50,620 bases of DNA from positions 1 to 50,620 of the forward strand of contig BLLU01000289.1 in assembly GCA_011959105.1 (NCBI GenBank), given 5' to 3'. This stretch comes from Lachnospiraceae bacterium (GTDB lineage: Bacteria > Bacillota > Clostridia > Lachnospirales > Lachnospiraceae). Under the pieces are notes generated by a model that was given only the letters and a program-made list of their open reading frames with translations, searched no databases and had not been told where the DNA came from. Within the stretch, counting starts at the first letter, position 1; each line of letters begins with the position of its first letter. Made by a program: the position numbers and the translations under genes. Positions 42,093-50,562 of the stretch are shown here, piece by piece.

Positions 42093-42470
42093 ACGCATCT
42101 CTCCATATCTTTTAAGTCATTTTAAGTTTTTTTAATTACAAGTAAATTGTACTATAGTTACCAGAAAACTGCAATACCATTTATGCATTTTGTCAGTTTA
42201 ACCTATTTTTATGTATCTGAATTGTATAGTATGTACAAAACCATTTCTTGGGTTTTCATCATAGTAGCCATAGAATTATATATAAAATCCTGTGGTTTAA
42301 AATGTGTGCCCGTGCCCGTGACATGACTTTTACTATAAAATTAGCTTTTGTATTTAATTAAATTTGATATTTTTTAGCTAACAACAAAATATGCCGCAGC
42401 TAAACGCTGCGGCATAATCTGCCTCTAAAAATCCGCCTCCCTTACAGGCTGCCCTGTCTGCTTTGCCCCT
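42093..42470 (-). promoter_or_regulatory. AT-rich leader/promoter region before the GH26 operon
   Basis: This 378-base stretch contains no gene. At its upstream end is the terminator of the esterase gene (42380-42415). On the minus strand a perfect TATAAT lies at 42280-42275 but with no clear -35, and a TATAGT lies nearer the gene at about 42155. A short GTGCCC tandem sits at 42304-42320. The region is much more AT-rich than its surroundings and probably carries the main operon promoter with a long leader. No catabolite-response element was recognised. Confidence 0.4.
42380..42415 (-). terminator. Terminator after the SGNH esterase gene
   Basis: ATGCCGCAGC (42391-42400) and GCTGCGGCAT (42406-42415) form a perfect 10-bp stem with a 5-base loop. 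On the minus strand ATTTTGTTGTT follows. It separates the esterase transcript from the GH26 operon, though read-through is possible. Confidence 0.8.
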
Positions 42471-43745
42471 TCAGGACACCAGCCAACAGAGGATGGTAAA
42501 CAAATCTCCTGTAGAATCCGGGTTTTTCCGCACTTCCACCCTGTGCAGGGCAGCTTCTTCGGAGACATAGAGTTCCACGGCCTCCATGGAATTGCCCCAG
42601 CCGTCTTCAAAATATCCGTTTAGGCTGCGCACCCGTTCCCCGTCAATATAGACATCGTACAGCCCGAAAGCGGCGTCCACATCCCGCTGATACAACATCC
42701 CGATATTGGCGGCCTCTATTTCAAATACAATGGCTTCCCCGCCGCCTTTGGTGTGCCAGTAATTTTTATAAGGAAAGTACCAGTTTTCGACCTGCTCCGT
42801 AAAACTTCCCACCTCCGCCGGGGACAGGCAGGATGCGTCCAGCACTCTGCCCTTCAGATAACGCTCCTTGGTCTGAGCCTTTGCCGTAAAGGGAGTCACT
42901 TCCTCGGGAATCTCCTCCAGCCTGGTGTAGACATCGTTGAGGTAACGGTAGAGCAGTTCTCCTATGACGGCATGCCCCCGGTCATTGGGATGTACATTGT
43001 CCGGGGAAATATCCTTCCAGGCGAACTCTCCCGCCTCTATGGAGGGCAGCACCGCGTTCCCGTAGCTGATCATGGGCAGCCCATAACCGAAACCCAGCAG
43101 TGCATCATTGACCTGGGCGCTGGTACCGTTCTCCTGGGTGGTGAACAACAGCAGCAGCGCCGGCTCATTTTCATCCAGAAGGATACGGCGCAGCAGGTTG
43201 TCATAGCTGATTTTGAAAAACTGATTGTTGCCGTCGTTGACGGAAAACTCCACGATCACAAAATCCGGCTTCTGCTCCAGCAGATCCTCCTGCACCCGGT
43301 GCACGCCCAGGTAGGAACTGGTGCCGCCGATGCCTGCGTTCACATATTCCACCTTGCTGTCGGGAAATCTTTCCTGCCACCAGTTCCGCATATGGCAGGC
43401 GTAGGAAGTCTCGGCCCGATTGCTGGCGCTGTATCCCTCGGTGATGGAGCCTCCGATGACGCCCACGGTGATATCCTCCCCCGCCCGGGCCCTGCGCATC
43501 ACGGCGGCCAACCTGGTCAGATCTCCTTCCCGGAAGGCCACGGCCCGCTCATACATCTCCTCCGTCACATAGTCCGAGGGCAGGGGAACAGGGGCGGGGG
43601 TCGCCTCCGGGACCTCCGGCTGGGACCCGCCCGGATCCTTCTGTTCTTTGGGGGCAGCGCAGCCCGCCAGCATAATCATCGTACAGAGAATCAGGAATAA
43701 ACGCCCTCCTCTGTCCCTGCCTGTTTCTTTATTTCTTTCTCCCAT
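42471..43745 (-). CDS. Lipoprotein SGNH/GDSL esterase, probable glycan acetylesterase
   Basis: A 424-residue lipoprotein (LAGC29 lipobox, then a Pro-rich linker). The SGNH hydrolase domain spans about 60-285, with nucleophile S100 in IGGSITEGYS, block II glycine in NAGIGGTSS, block III Asn in EFSVNDG and the D249/H252 pair in DNVHPNDRGH. A C-terminal beta-sandwich domain (about 300-424) may bind carbohydrate. This layout recalls the mannan acetylesterases with CBMs (CE17 type) of Roseburia, but the family needs checking. Beside GH26 and GH130 it probably removes acetyl groups from mannan. The ATG at 43745 has AAAGGAG at a 9-base spacing. It has its own promoter. Confidence 0.82.
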   Translation of the reverse strand: MGERNKETGRDRGGRLFLILCTMIMLAGCAAPKEQKDPGGSQPEVPEATPAPVPLPSDYVTEEMYERAVAFREGDLTRLAAVMRRARAGEDITVGVIGGSITEGYSASNRAETSYACHMRNWWQERFPDSKVEYVNAGIGGTSSYLGVHRVQEDLLEQKPDFVIVEFSVNDGNNQFFKISYDNLLRRILLDENEPALLLLFTTQENGTSAQVNDALLGFGYGLPMISYGNAVLPSIEAGEFAWKDISPDNVHPNDRGHAVIGELLYRYLNDVYTRLEEIPEEVTPFTAKAQTKERYLKGRVLDASCLSPAEVGSFTEQVENWYFPYKNYWHTKGGGEAIVFEIEAANIGMLYQRDVDAAFGLYDVYIDGERVRSLNGYFEDGWGNSMEAVELYVSEEAALHRVEVRKNPDSTGDLFTILCWLVS

Positions 43746-43788
43746 ATTCCATCTCTCCTTTATACACAAATAGTGTTCGCGCTGTTTG

Positions 43789-43818
43789 ATTATAACATGC
43801 TGCCGGATCTATGTGCAA
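43789..43818 (-). promoter_or_regulatory. Promoter of the SGNH esterase gene
   Basis: On the minus strand TTGCAC (43818-43813) and a perfect TATAAT (43794-43789) are separated by 18 bases. They lie about 45 bases upstream of the start codon. Confidence 0.7.
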
Positions 43819-43842
43819 CTTGTTCTTCCCCATGGCAAAAGG

Positions 43843-43871
43843 TGGACATTTTAAGGTAAATCGGATATAAT
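43843..43871 (+). promoter_or_regulatory. Promoter of the 43914 membrane protein operon
   Basis: TGGACA (43843-43848) and TATAAT (43866-43871) are separated by exactly 17 bases. The promoter diverges from that of the esterase gene only 25 bases away. Confidence 0.78.
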
Positions 43872-43913
43872 GTTACCGAACCAAAAAATCTGTGATTATG
43901 GAAGGTGATGCCA

Positions 43914-45218
43914 ATGAAGAACCTACTGCGCACAATCCGAAACGACCTCCTGCTGGTCCTCGCCGGAACCTTTCTGGGGCTAGCCGTCCTTCTGCTGGTA
44001 CACTTACTGCCGCTGAAGCCCATGCAGGACCATGTCTACTGGTCGCTTCCCATGATTGAAAAAGAATTTGAAGATGAAGTCATCGTGGAAGGCTACCGCT
44101 CCACATTGACGGGAAATTTCACCGACTGTCTGATGCTGGAACATGCCGTATACCAGGCGGAGGGCCACAGTCTGCTGGAACAGGTGCTGCACATGTACCG
44201 GGCGGAGTCCTATGAATCGGAAGGGGGCTGGTGGCCGGGCCATTCCCTGAAGGATTATTTGGAAAACACGCCCCAGCCCCGGGAGGTCCAGTACGCCCGA
44301 TACTGGCACGGCTATCTGGTAATCCTGAAACCGCTTTTGCTGCTTACATCCTTTAACACCATACGGCTCCTGAATTCCGCACTGCAGCTCTTATTGGCCG
44401 GATGCGTGGTAATGGGTTTTTGCCGGAGAGACGCCATGCCCCTGGCCATGGGCTTTTTGCTGTCTCTTCCTTTTCTGTTCTTTGTGAGTACCTATGCCTC
44501 CCTGTCCCTGAGCATCTGTTTCTACGTTATGACCATATCCCTTCTGGCACAGCTTGGACTTGATCCCCTTCTGGTCAGGAAAGGAATGTACGGCCAGTTC
44601 TTTCTGGTTGTGGGGATGGCTACTTCCTACTTTGACTTTTTGACCTATCCTCTGGTGACACTGGGATTCCCTCTGTGTGTATTCCTGTATCTCCACGGTC
44701 GGGAAACGGGCGCCGCCATCCGCAAAATGGCGGCACACAGCGTCCACTGGTTCGGGGGATATTTAGGGCTGTGGACCATGAAGTGGGTGCTTACGGACCT
44801 GCTCACGGACAGTTCCACGATCCGGGACGCTCTGGACACCCTTACCACCAGGACTTACAGTGCCGCCGGATATTCCAGAATCTCCGGATTCTTCAGCGTG
44901 CTCTGGAAGAATATCCAGCCCTACGGCAACTGGTGCTATGTGATCCTGGCCGTCCTTGCGCTGGCCATGCTGCTGTGGCGGCTGGCAAGGAACGGCTTCC
45001 GGCTGAAAAGCCTTAAGAGGACTGTCCCCCTCTTACTTCTGGCCCTGTACCCTTTTGCCTGGTTCTTCGTCACGCAGAACCACTCCGAGCAGCATTGGCA
45101 GTATACCTGCCGGATTTTCGCATGCAGTATGTTCGCGGCGTACGCAGGCTGCGCCATGGCGCTTACGTCTGAGAAGGAAGAGAAAGCCTCTCCGAAACCT
45201 GCGGGGGATATATCATGA
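43914..45218 (+). CDS. Uncharacterised multipass membrane protein
   Basis: A 434-residue protein with an N-terminal membrane helix (about 14-34) and an extracytoplasmic region of about 115 residues containing WWPGHSLKDYLENTPQPREVQYARYWHGY. Eight or more further helices follow. The layout of one helix, a large outer loop with aromatic/acidic residues and a helix bundle resembles GT-C-fold enzymes or their relatives, but I see no diagnostic motif. The ATG at 43914 has GGAAGGTG at a 6-base spacing. Its stop overlaps the ATG of the broken lipoprotein gene (ATGA). It is the first of a plus-strand set that ends with a GT-C-like transferase. Confidence 0.75.
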   Translation: MKNLLRTIRNDLLLVLAGTFLGLAVLLLVHLLPLKPMQDHVYWSLPMIEKEFEDEVIVEGYRSTLTGNFTDCLMLEHAVYQAEGHSLLEQVLHMYRAESYESEGGWWPGHSLKDYLENTPQPREVQYARYWHGYLVILKPLLLLTSFNTIRLLNSALQLLLAGCVVMGFCRRDAMPLAMGFLLSLPFLFFVSTYASLSLSICFYVMTISLLAQLGLDPLLVRKGMYGQFFLVVGMATSYFDFLTYPLVTLGFPLCVFLYLHGRETGAAIRKMAAHSVHWFGGYLGLWTMKWVLTDLLTDSSTIRDALDTLTTRTYSAAGYSRISGFFSVLWKNIQPYGNWCYVILAVLALAMLLWRLARNGFRLKSLKRTVPLLLLALYPFAWFFVTQNHSEQHWQYTCRIFACSMFAAYAGCAMALTSEKEEKASPKPAGDIS

Positions 45219-45416
45219 AAAAGCCGCCGACTGTGTCTGCTGTCCGCGGCGGGTCTGTTGGCCCTATGCGGCAAGTCCTCCCCCCATACCTGCTGAACTT
45301 CCGAGGAAGAACTGCGCCATATGGACCTGCTCCCGGAGTACTACGATCCGATAGACTATATGTATTTCTATTTTGAGGGAGATATCAGGACTTACGCCCT
45401 GTATGAAAAAAAATAA
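45215..45416 (+). pseudogene. Broken small lipoprotein gene
   Basis: An ATG at 45215 overlaps the previous stop codon (ATGA) and begins MKK, but the frame soon becomes meaningless. One base out of frame, the sequence reads like a lipoprotein signal peptide (SRRLCLLSAAGLLALCGKSS), then meets TGA at 45294-45296. It continues in the same frame as TSEEELRHMDLLPEYYDPID with a tail to a TAA at 45414-45416. Removing one A from the AAAAA run at 45218-45222 restores the start; the internal stop remains. The gene thus carries two lesions. Its intact form would have been a lipoprotein of about 66 residues. Confidence 0.65.
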
Positions 45417-45437
45417 AACAGCAGCAAAGGAGAAATT

Positions 45438-46397
45438 ATGAATACCACATCCGAAAGTATCTATGAAAATATATGCCGGGCACGGAACCGGCTGGAGGTG
45501 CTGCCGCCGGAGTATTCCCTTCCCCTGGAAGAGGAACCCAAACCCGGCGCGCCCCGCTTTGCCGACGGCGCTCTGGACGGCATCGCCCTATACCACATGG
45601 GCGTCCCGGATCAGGATACGACCCTGTTGGAACAGGCCGTGGACATGGCTCCCACGGATCCGGAACAGGCCCGCAGACTGGTGAGCAGTTGGGCGGCGGA
45701 AGGACATATGATCTCGGCCATGAACAAAATCCTTCCCTATGTGATTGAACGGCAGCAGCAGCTTCCTCCCTCGGAAATCTACCGCCTGGCCGTGGAATGC
45801 GCGTTGAAAGGCACCCATCGGGAGGAAGTCAAGTTCGGCCTGGCCCTCCTGTCCCTCTTTGACTCGGACCGGAACGAACCCTTGAAAAATGCTCTGCGGA
45901 TCCTGGCCCTGTCCGATGAGTTCACCCTGTATGTGCTGCAGGCTGCCGCAGGATGGACCCATTCCCCCCAGGAGATCCTGCGCATCGCCAAAGCCGCCCA
46001 CGGCTGGGGGCGGATCCATGCCGTGGCGGCTCTGGAGCCGGAGACCCGGGAAATTGCGGACTGGCTTTTCACCGAAGGCTGGAACAATAAGGTACTGCCC
46101 GCCTATTCCGCCCTGGAATGCTGCCGGAAGGGCAATCTGCGCCGGAGGCTGGATGAGGGCATGGCAGAAAAAGACTATGCTCCTGCCTGCGGTCTGCTAA
46201 CCGCCCTGCTGGATGAGGGCCCGGTGGCAGGGATTTCGGAAGCGGAGGACGGAGAAGGGCTGCTGGCCGCCTTTCTGGAATGTTCCGCCAGCAAAGCCGT
46301 GTCCCCCCACCGGCAGAAAGCACTGAAGCAGGTGGCGGCCTATGCCGGGGAGCATGACCTTACCGCCATACGGGAACGGGCTCTGGCTCTGTTATAA
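45438..46397 (+). CDS. Uncharacterised alpha-helical (HEAT/TPR-like) protein
   Basis: A 319-residue soluble protein without signal peptide or membrane segments. From about residue 55 on it is a series of amphipathic helices (AVDMAPTDPEQARRLVSSW, YRLAVECALKGTHREEVKFG, FTLYVLQAAAGWTHSPQEIL and similar), consistent with a helical-repeat solenoid. No catalytic motif is visible, and I do not recognise the family. The ATG follows AAAGGAG. It lies between the broken lipoprotein gene and the GT-C-like gene in one transcription unit, so a role in assembly or regulation of surface glycan synthesis is conceivable but unproven. Confidence 0.7.
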   Translation: MNTTSESIYENICRARNRLEVLPPEYSLPLEEEPKPGAPRFADGALDGIALYHMGVPDQDTTLLEQAVDMAPTDPEQARRLVSSWAAEGHMISAMNKILPYVIERQQQLPPSEIYRLAVECALKGTHREEVKFGLALLSLFDSDRNEPLKNALRILALSDEFTLYVLQAAAGWTHSPQEILRIAKAAHGWGRIHAVAALEPETREIADWLFTEGWNNKVLPAYSALECCRKGNLRRRLDEGMAEKDYAPACGLLTALLDEGPVAGISEAEDGEGLLAAFLECSASKAVSPHRQKALKQVAAYAGEHDLTAIRERALALL

Positions 46398-46416
46398 GGA
46401 AAGGAAACGACAACCT

Positions 46417-48123
46417 ATGGAGGCACGCAAACGCGTCTTATACTTGATCCTGACGGCCCTGTGTGCCGTCACCGCATGCAAAATCCTGTTGGTGGGTTAT
46501 GACATCGACGAGCAGTATGCCGTGTCCATGGCCTGGCGCCTGTTGAAGGGAGACCGGCTTCTCACGGATCTGTGGGAGCCTCATCAGACCTCCGGGTGGC
46601 TGTGCGCGCTGCTGATGGCCCCCTATGCGGCAATCCTGCGCACCACCGCCGGCATTCAGCTTTATCTGCGGTTCTGCGGGCTGCTTCTGCACGGCGCCGT
46701 GGGCCTGTACCTCTATCGGACGCTGAAACGGTATCAGCACCGGGAACAGGCCTTTCTGATCTGCTGCATCTATTTCTTTGCACTGCCCAAAATCATGTTC
46801 CTGCCGGAATTCTCCAATATCCAGCTGTGGTGTCTGCTGATGGCGGCGCTGTGCCTGCTGCGCTACTATGAGCCCCGGGGAACCGGGAGCCGGGGCGAAG
46901 GCGCTTCCCTGCGCCATCTGGTTTTCGCAGGCTGTTTTCTGGCTCTGGAAGTACTGTCCTATCCTTCCACCATATTGGCCTTTGCCGCCTGCGTGATCTG
47001 CATGATCTGCTGCCGCCGCCGGACTCCCCGGGCTCTGTGGCTGGAACTGCTGTGCCTGGTTGCTCCATGCCTGCTGGGAGCCCTGGCCTTTCTGGCATGG
47101 CTGCTGTCCTATATACCTCTGGGAGAATTGGGAAAACTGCTCTCCATCGTGGCCAGCGACGGCTCCCATTCTGCCCCCCTGGGGGAAAGGCTGCTGGAGC
47201 ACGGCCGGTCCCTGGCCCAGATTCTGCTGTTCTTCCTGGTCTATGCCCTGGCGGCTTTCCTGATAGAAGCGCTCTGCCGCCGCAGGACCCATAAGCCCTT
47301 TTCCCTCCTGTTATGGAGTGAACTGTTGATCGCCTGCACCCTGGCGGGACAGGTCTGCATCTGGCTGTTTGGACAAAGTTACCCCAATTATCCCATGGTG
47401 GAATACTTTTTCCTGCCGGTGCTGCTGTTCTGCGCCGCCCTGGGACGGAAGGTAAAGTTTTCCCCCGCCCTGGCTTTCCTGGTGCTGATGCCCCTGGCCG
47501 CCTTTCTGGGCATCCTGCTTTTCTCCAACCATCCCCTGCTTGTATCTCTGCCCTTTCTGGCTCCCTGCGCCGTGGGCATCCTTTCCCTGCCCCAGCTCAG
47601 CCGGTCGCTGACGGAAAAAAACACCGGCAGGCTCCGGCTCATGCCAAAGGTCCTGCTGGTGCTGTGGGTATGCGTGTTATTGTTCGGCAGATGCTACATG
47701 CAGCGCACCACCGGAGGAAGGCATGAGACCATCCTGGACGAAATCAGTCTGCTGCGCCGGGGCCCCGCCCTGGGACTGGCGGCGGACACCGCCTCCGCCG
47801 TGCGGTACAGAGACAATTATGAACTGATCACCACGGCGCTGCCGGAGGGGGCCCGGGTATTCTACATGGGTGCCCACACGGACCTGTATCTGATGAAAGA
47901 TCTGGAATACGCCATTCCCTCCACCATCTGCTCGCCCACCTTTGACCAGAAGATCCATACCTGGTTTGAACTCCATCCGGAAAAGCAGCCGGACTATGTG
48001 GTCTGCGATGCGGGGCTGCTCTATACCGATCCCTGGGTGATCTCTTATGTGCAGGAGTATTGTCAGAGCCAGCCCATAGCCGCCAACGACTATCTCACCA
48101 TATACCTCTACCGGGCGGACTAA
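46417..48123 (+). CDS. GT-C-fold glycosyltransferase-like membrane protein
   Basis: A 568-residue protein with about eleven membrane helices. The first outer loop starts GYDIDEQYAVSMAWRLLKGD. An acidic D-x-D/E motif right after the first helix, followed by an outer loop and HQTSGW, is typical of PMT/ArnT-like GT-C enzymes, which transfer sugars from polyprenyl-phosphate donors outside the membrane. A C-terminal extracytoplasmic domain of about 130 residues ends in NDYLTIYLYRAD. The ATG at 46417 is preceded by AAGGAAAGG at a rather long spacing. Acceptor and donor are unknown. Its stop codon overlaps that of the convergent gene. Confidence 0.75.
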   Translation: MEARKRVLYLILTALCAVTACKILLVGYDIDEQYAVSMAWRLLKGDRLLTDLWEPHQTSGWLCALLMAPYAAILRTTAGIQLYLRFCGLLLHGAVGLYLYRTLKRYQHREQAFLICCIYFFALPKIMFLPEFSNIQLWCLLMAALCLLRYYEPRGTGSRGEGASLRHLVFAGCFLALEVLSYPSTILAFAACVICMICCRRRTPRALWLELLCLVAPCLLGALAFLAWLLSYIPLGELGKLLSIVASDGSHSAPLGERLLEHGRSLAQILLFFLVYALAAFLIEALCRRRTHKPFSLLLWSELLIACTLAGQVCIWLFGQSYPNYPMVEYFFLPVLLFCAALGRKVKFSPALAFLVLMPLAAFLGILLFSNHPLLVSLPFLAPCAVGILSLPQLSRSLTEKNTGRLRLMPKVLLVLWVCVLLFGRCYMQRTTGGRHETILDEISLLRRGPALGLAADTASAVRYRDNYELITTALPEGARVFYMGAHTDLYLMKDLEYAIPSTICSPTFDQKIHTWFELHPEKQPDYVVCDAGLLYTDPWVISYVQEYCQSQPIAANDYLTIYLYRAD

Positions 48124-49745
48124 TGGGTAAAGTCTATCCGCCCCTGCCCCAGAAAGGCTTCCGGCTTTAAGAACAGGGCTGCCAGCAGGGGAAAACCATA
48201 AAAGAAAATCAGCACATAGCGGACCAGTGCCATGGGCCCCAGCAGCGCCGTGGCCATGGTCAGAAGGGGAACCAGCAGGGGGAGCAGCAGCTTCCCCTTT
48301 TTATAGCACCAGAAATACATAAATACCCCCAGAAACAGGAGAAAATACCAGCCCGGGCTCAGCACCAGAAAGGCCAGGGGCTTACGCTGCGCCTCCTTGT
48401 CCCAGGACAGTTTTTCATAGAATTCGTGGAGCCCCGGCAGCAGCACCTTCTCCTGTCCCGGCTCCGCCACCCGGTAATCAAAATAACTGCTTCTCCCATA
48501 GGGATCCTTATAGCCGTCCATCACGGCCCCGGGATACCAGAAATCCACGGTGCCCACCAAAAAGGAATTAATATAAGTCAGGGGATGTTCCAGACCCCAG
48601 CGCGCCCACAATTCAAAAAATGCTCTGGGATTGGCCGCAAATCCCTCCCGGTCAAAGCCGCTCTTGACAGGATCCGCCACGGTGGGCTTGTAGGCCTCCA
48701 GATTCTCCCGGGGCAGCACCCGCTGCAGCAGTTCCAGATCACCGGGATCCAGGGAACTGCGGTCATAATGATATACTCTGGCCATCTGCTGAATGGGCAC
48801 GGGAAGCATCTCCTCCACCCCTCCGGGGGTCACGGACAGCAGAGCATACAGCGGGCCCACATAGATTCCGTACAGAACCAGTATCCCCGCCCCAATCGGC
48901 AGATATTTCCTCCAGTATTTCCTGCAGAAAAAAAGCAGAACCACCAACAGGACCAACACGATATAGAGTCCGTTGTTGCGCAGAATCATGGTGCCTGCCG
49001 CCGCCAGCACAAAACCGGCCCGGGTCTTTTTCCGGGCAAAGAAGCTGTCTCTGTCTTCCGCGATCCTCAGAATAGAGAGCATAAACAGCAGTTCGCAGGC
49101 GGTGAACAACACATCCTTGGTGGTGCAGATGGCAAAAAGCTGGAACACCGGCGACAATCCGTAAAAAGCCAGGGCCGCCAGCCTCCAGTGCCGCCCAAAT
49201 CCCCGCTTTTTCAAGTAGGTGACCGTATAGGCCAGGGCATTGGCCATCAAAAGCATCTGCAGCAGCGTATAGACGAAGATGCCCGCATTGTAACTGCCCG
49301 TAAGCCGGTAAAAGCCCTCCAGCAGACCGCCCACCAGCAGCACATGGGCCACCGGGTGGTGAGCGGTAATCATGCCCGTTTTCACCTGTTCCCACTCCGC
49401 ATAGGCATCATAGGAAAAAACGCCCGGCAGAATGGACAACAGCGCAGGAAGCCAACAGGCCATCAGCACCGCCGCATAGAACAGATGCAGAAAAAGGGGA
49501 GAGAGTTTCTCCCCGTCCCTGTCTCCTTTTTCCGTTTTTCTCCCCAGCCGATCCGCAAACCACCAGATCCCCAATATAATCGGTGACGCGGCCAGGCTGA
49601 GTCCAAGCCAGTTCAGATAGAATGACGCCTCCAGCAGATTCAGGGTATCATATCGGTCCAGACGGCTTCCCGCCGCATACAGGAATCCCACCACGATCCC
49701 CGTTGCGGCCCCGAATAGAATTTTTCTTTTCCTTGTTACTTCCAA
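48120..49745 (-). CDS. DUF6020-like multipass membrane protein
   Basis: A 541-residue protein with about twelve membrane helices. After the third helix it has PGVFSYDAYAEWEQVKTG, then TAHHPVAHVLLVGGLLE. This Asp plus HHP pattern is what I associate with DUF6020, a group related to GT-C glycosyltransferases. A large outer loop (about 310-430) contains the VDFWYPGAV segment typical of the group. The start is a TTG at 49745 with GGGAGG at a 5-base spacing, and no ATG offers a better alternative. It lies 13 bases behind the amino-acid-type binding-protein gene and converges with the GT-C gene. Confidence 0.75.
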   Translation of the reverse strand: MEVTRKRKILFGAATGIVVGFLYAAGSRLDRYDTLNLLEASFYLNWLGLSLAASPIILGIWWFADRLGRKTEKGDRDGEKLSPLFLHLFYAAVLMACWLPALLSILPGVFSYDAYAEWEQVKTGMITAHHPVAHVLLVGGLLEGFYRLTGSYNAGIFVYTLLQMLLMANALAYTVTYLKKRGFGRHWRLAALAFYGLSPVFQLFAICTTKDVLFTACELLFMLSILRIAEDRDSFFARKKTRAGFVLAAAGTMILRNNGLYIVLVLLVVLLFFCRKYWRKYLPIGAGILVLYGIYVGPLYALLSVTPGGVEEMLPVPIQQMARVYHYDRSSLDPGDLELLQRVLPRENLEAYKPTVADPVKSGFDREGFAANPRAFFELWARWGLEHPLTYINSFLVGTVDFWYPGAVMDGYKDPYGRSSYFDYRVAEPGQEKVLLPGLHEFYEKLSWDKEAQRKPLAFLVLSPGWYFLLFLGVFMYFWCYKKGKLLLPLLVPLLTMATALLGPMALVRYVLIFFYGFPLLAALFLKPEAFLGQGRIDFTH

Positions 49746-49758
49746 AATGACCTCCCGG

Positions 49759-50562
49759 TTATTCCCTGGTGATATCCGTTCCGAAATATTTCACGGAAAT
49801 CTCCCCCAGTTCCCCGGACTCCTTCAGTTCCCGGATGGCCTGGTCCACTGCCTCCCGGAAGGACGCGGCTTCCTCCCCCTTGCGCATGGGGATGGATACA
49901 TGGGAGGCATCATCGGTAAGGGCCACCACCTTCACCGCCGCATCGGGATGCACCTTCATATAGTCATAGAAGGAAACCTCCGCGTTGAGAGTGGCGTCCA
50001 CCCTGCCCGCTATGACCAGATCCAATGTCTGATCCAGGGAATCCACGGGCGTCACAGTGGCTCCATAGCTCTCCGCCAGGGTCATATAGGTACTGGCCAT
50101 GCTGTTGGTGGTGGTCTTGCCGTTTAAGTCCTCAAAGGTCTTGATCTCCTCATTGCCCTCTGCCACAATCAGCGCCGTGCGGATGTAGCCATAGGGCTCG
50201 CTGAAGTCATATTTCTCCGCCCGCTCATCGGTGATCTCCACACCGTTCACCACCATATCATAACGGCCGCTGTCCAGCCCCGCGAAAAGGCCGTCCCATT
50301 CGCCTTCCACAAAGTTCACTTCCACACCCAGTTTTTCGGCAATCTTCCTGGCAACCTCCACGTCAAATCCCACCAGATTGTCGTCCTCGTCATGGTAGGT
50401 CCAGGGTGCCCAGGTGCCCTCCATGGCCACAGTGAGCGTGCCCTTGTCCTGGATCTGCTGCAGCAGATCCTGCCCCCCGGCGTCCTGGCTGCCCTTTCCG
50501 CAGGCCGCCAGACTCAGCGCCATAAGGCCGGTTAAAAACAAATATCCCAATTTCTTTTTCAT
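49759..50562 (-). CDS. Amino-acid-type ABC solute-binding lipoprotein (family 3)
   Basis: A 267-residue lipoprotein (LAAC21 lipobox) of the SBP_bac_3 family, which binds polar amino acids outside the membrane. Visible marks are TLTVAMEGTWAPWTYHDEDD, LVGFDVEVARKIAEKLGVEV (the family signature), WDGLFAGLDSGRYDMVVNGV, YIRTALIVAEGN and the closing LGEISVKYFG. The start codon follows GGGAGGAG. Its permease and ATPase are not within the window and may lie to the right or elsewhere. The downstream gene is the DUF6020-like protein, with which it shares a strand but no obvious function. Confidence 0.92.
   Translation of the reverse strand: MKKKLGYLFLTGLMALSLAACGKGSQDAGGQDLLQQIQDKGTLTVAMEGTWAPWTYHDEDDNLVGFDVEVARKIAEKLGVEVNFVEGEWDGLFAGLDSGRYDMVVNGVEITDERAEKYDFSEPYGYIRTALIVAEGNEEIKTFEDLNGKTTTNSMASTYMTLAESYGATVTPVDSLDQTLDLVIAGRVDATLNAEVSFYDYMKVHPDAAVKVVALTDDASHVSIPMRKGEEAASFREAVDQAIRELKESGELGEISVKYFGTDITRE

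Noticed and set aside
42304..42320. GTGCCC short tandem as a regulator binding site
   Set aside because: Only two and a half copies, not palindromic, and no known operator resembles it.
45294..45296. TGA in the small lipoprotein gene as a selenocysteine codon
   Set aside because: The frame also needs a one-base correction upstream, the downstream hairpin is tiny, and no selenoprotein motif is present; gene decay is the simpler reading.
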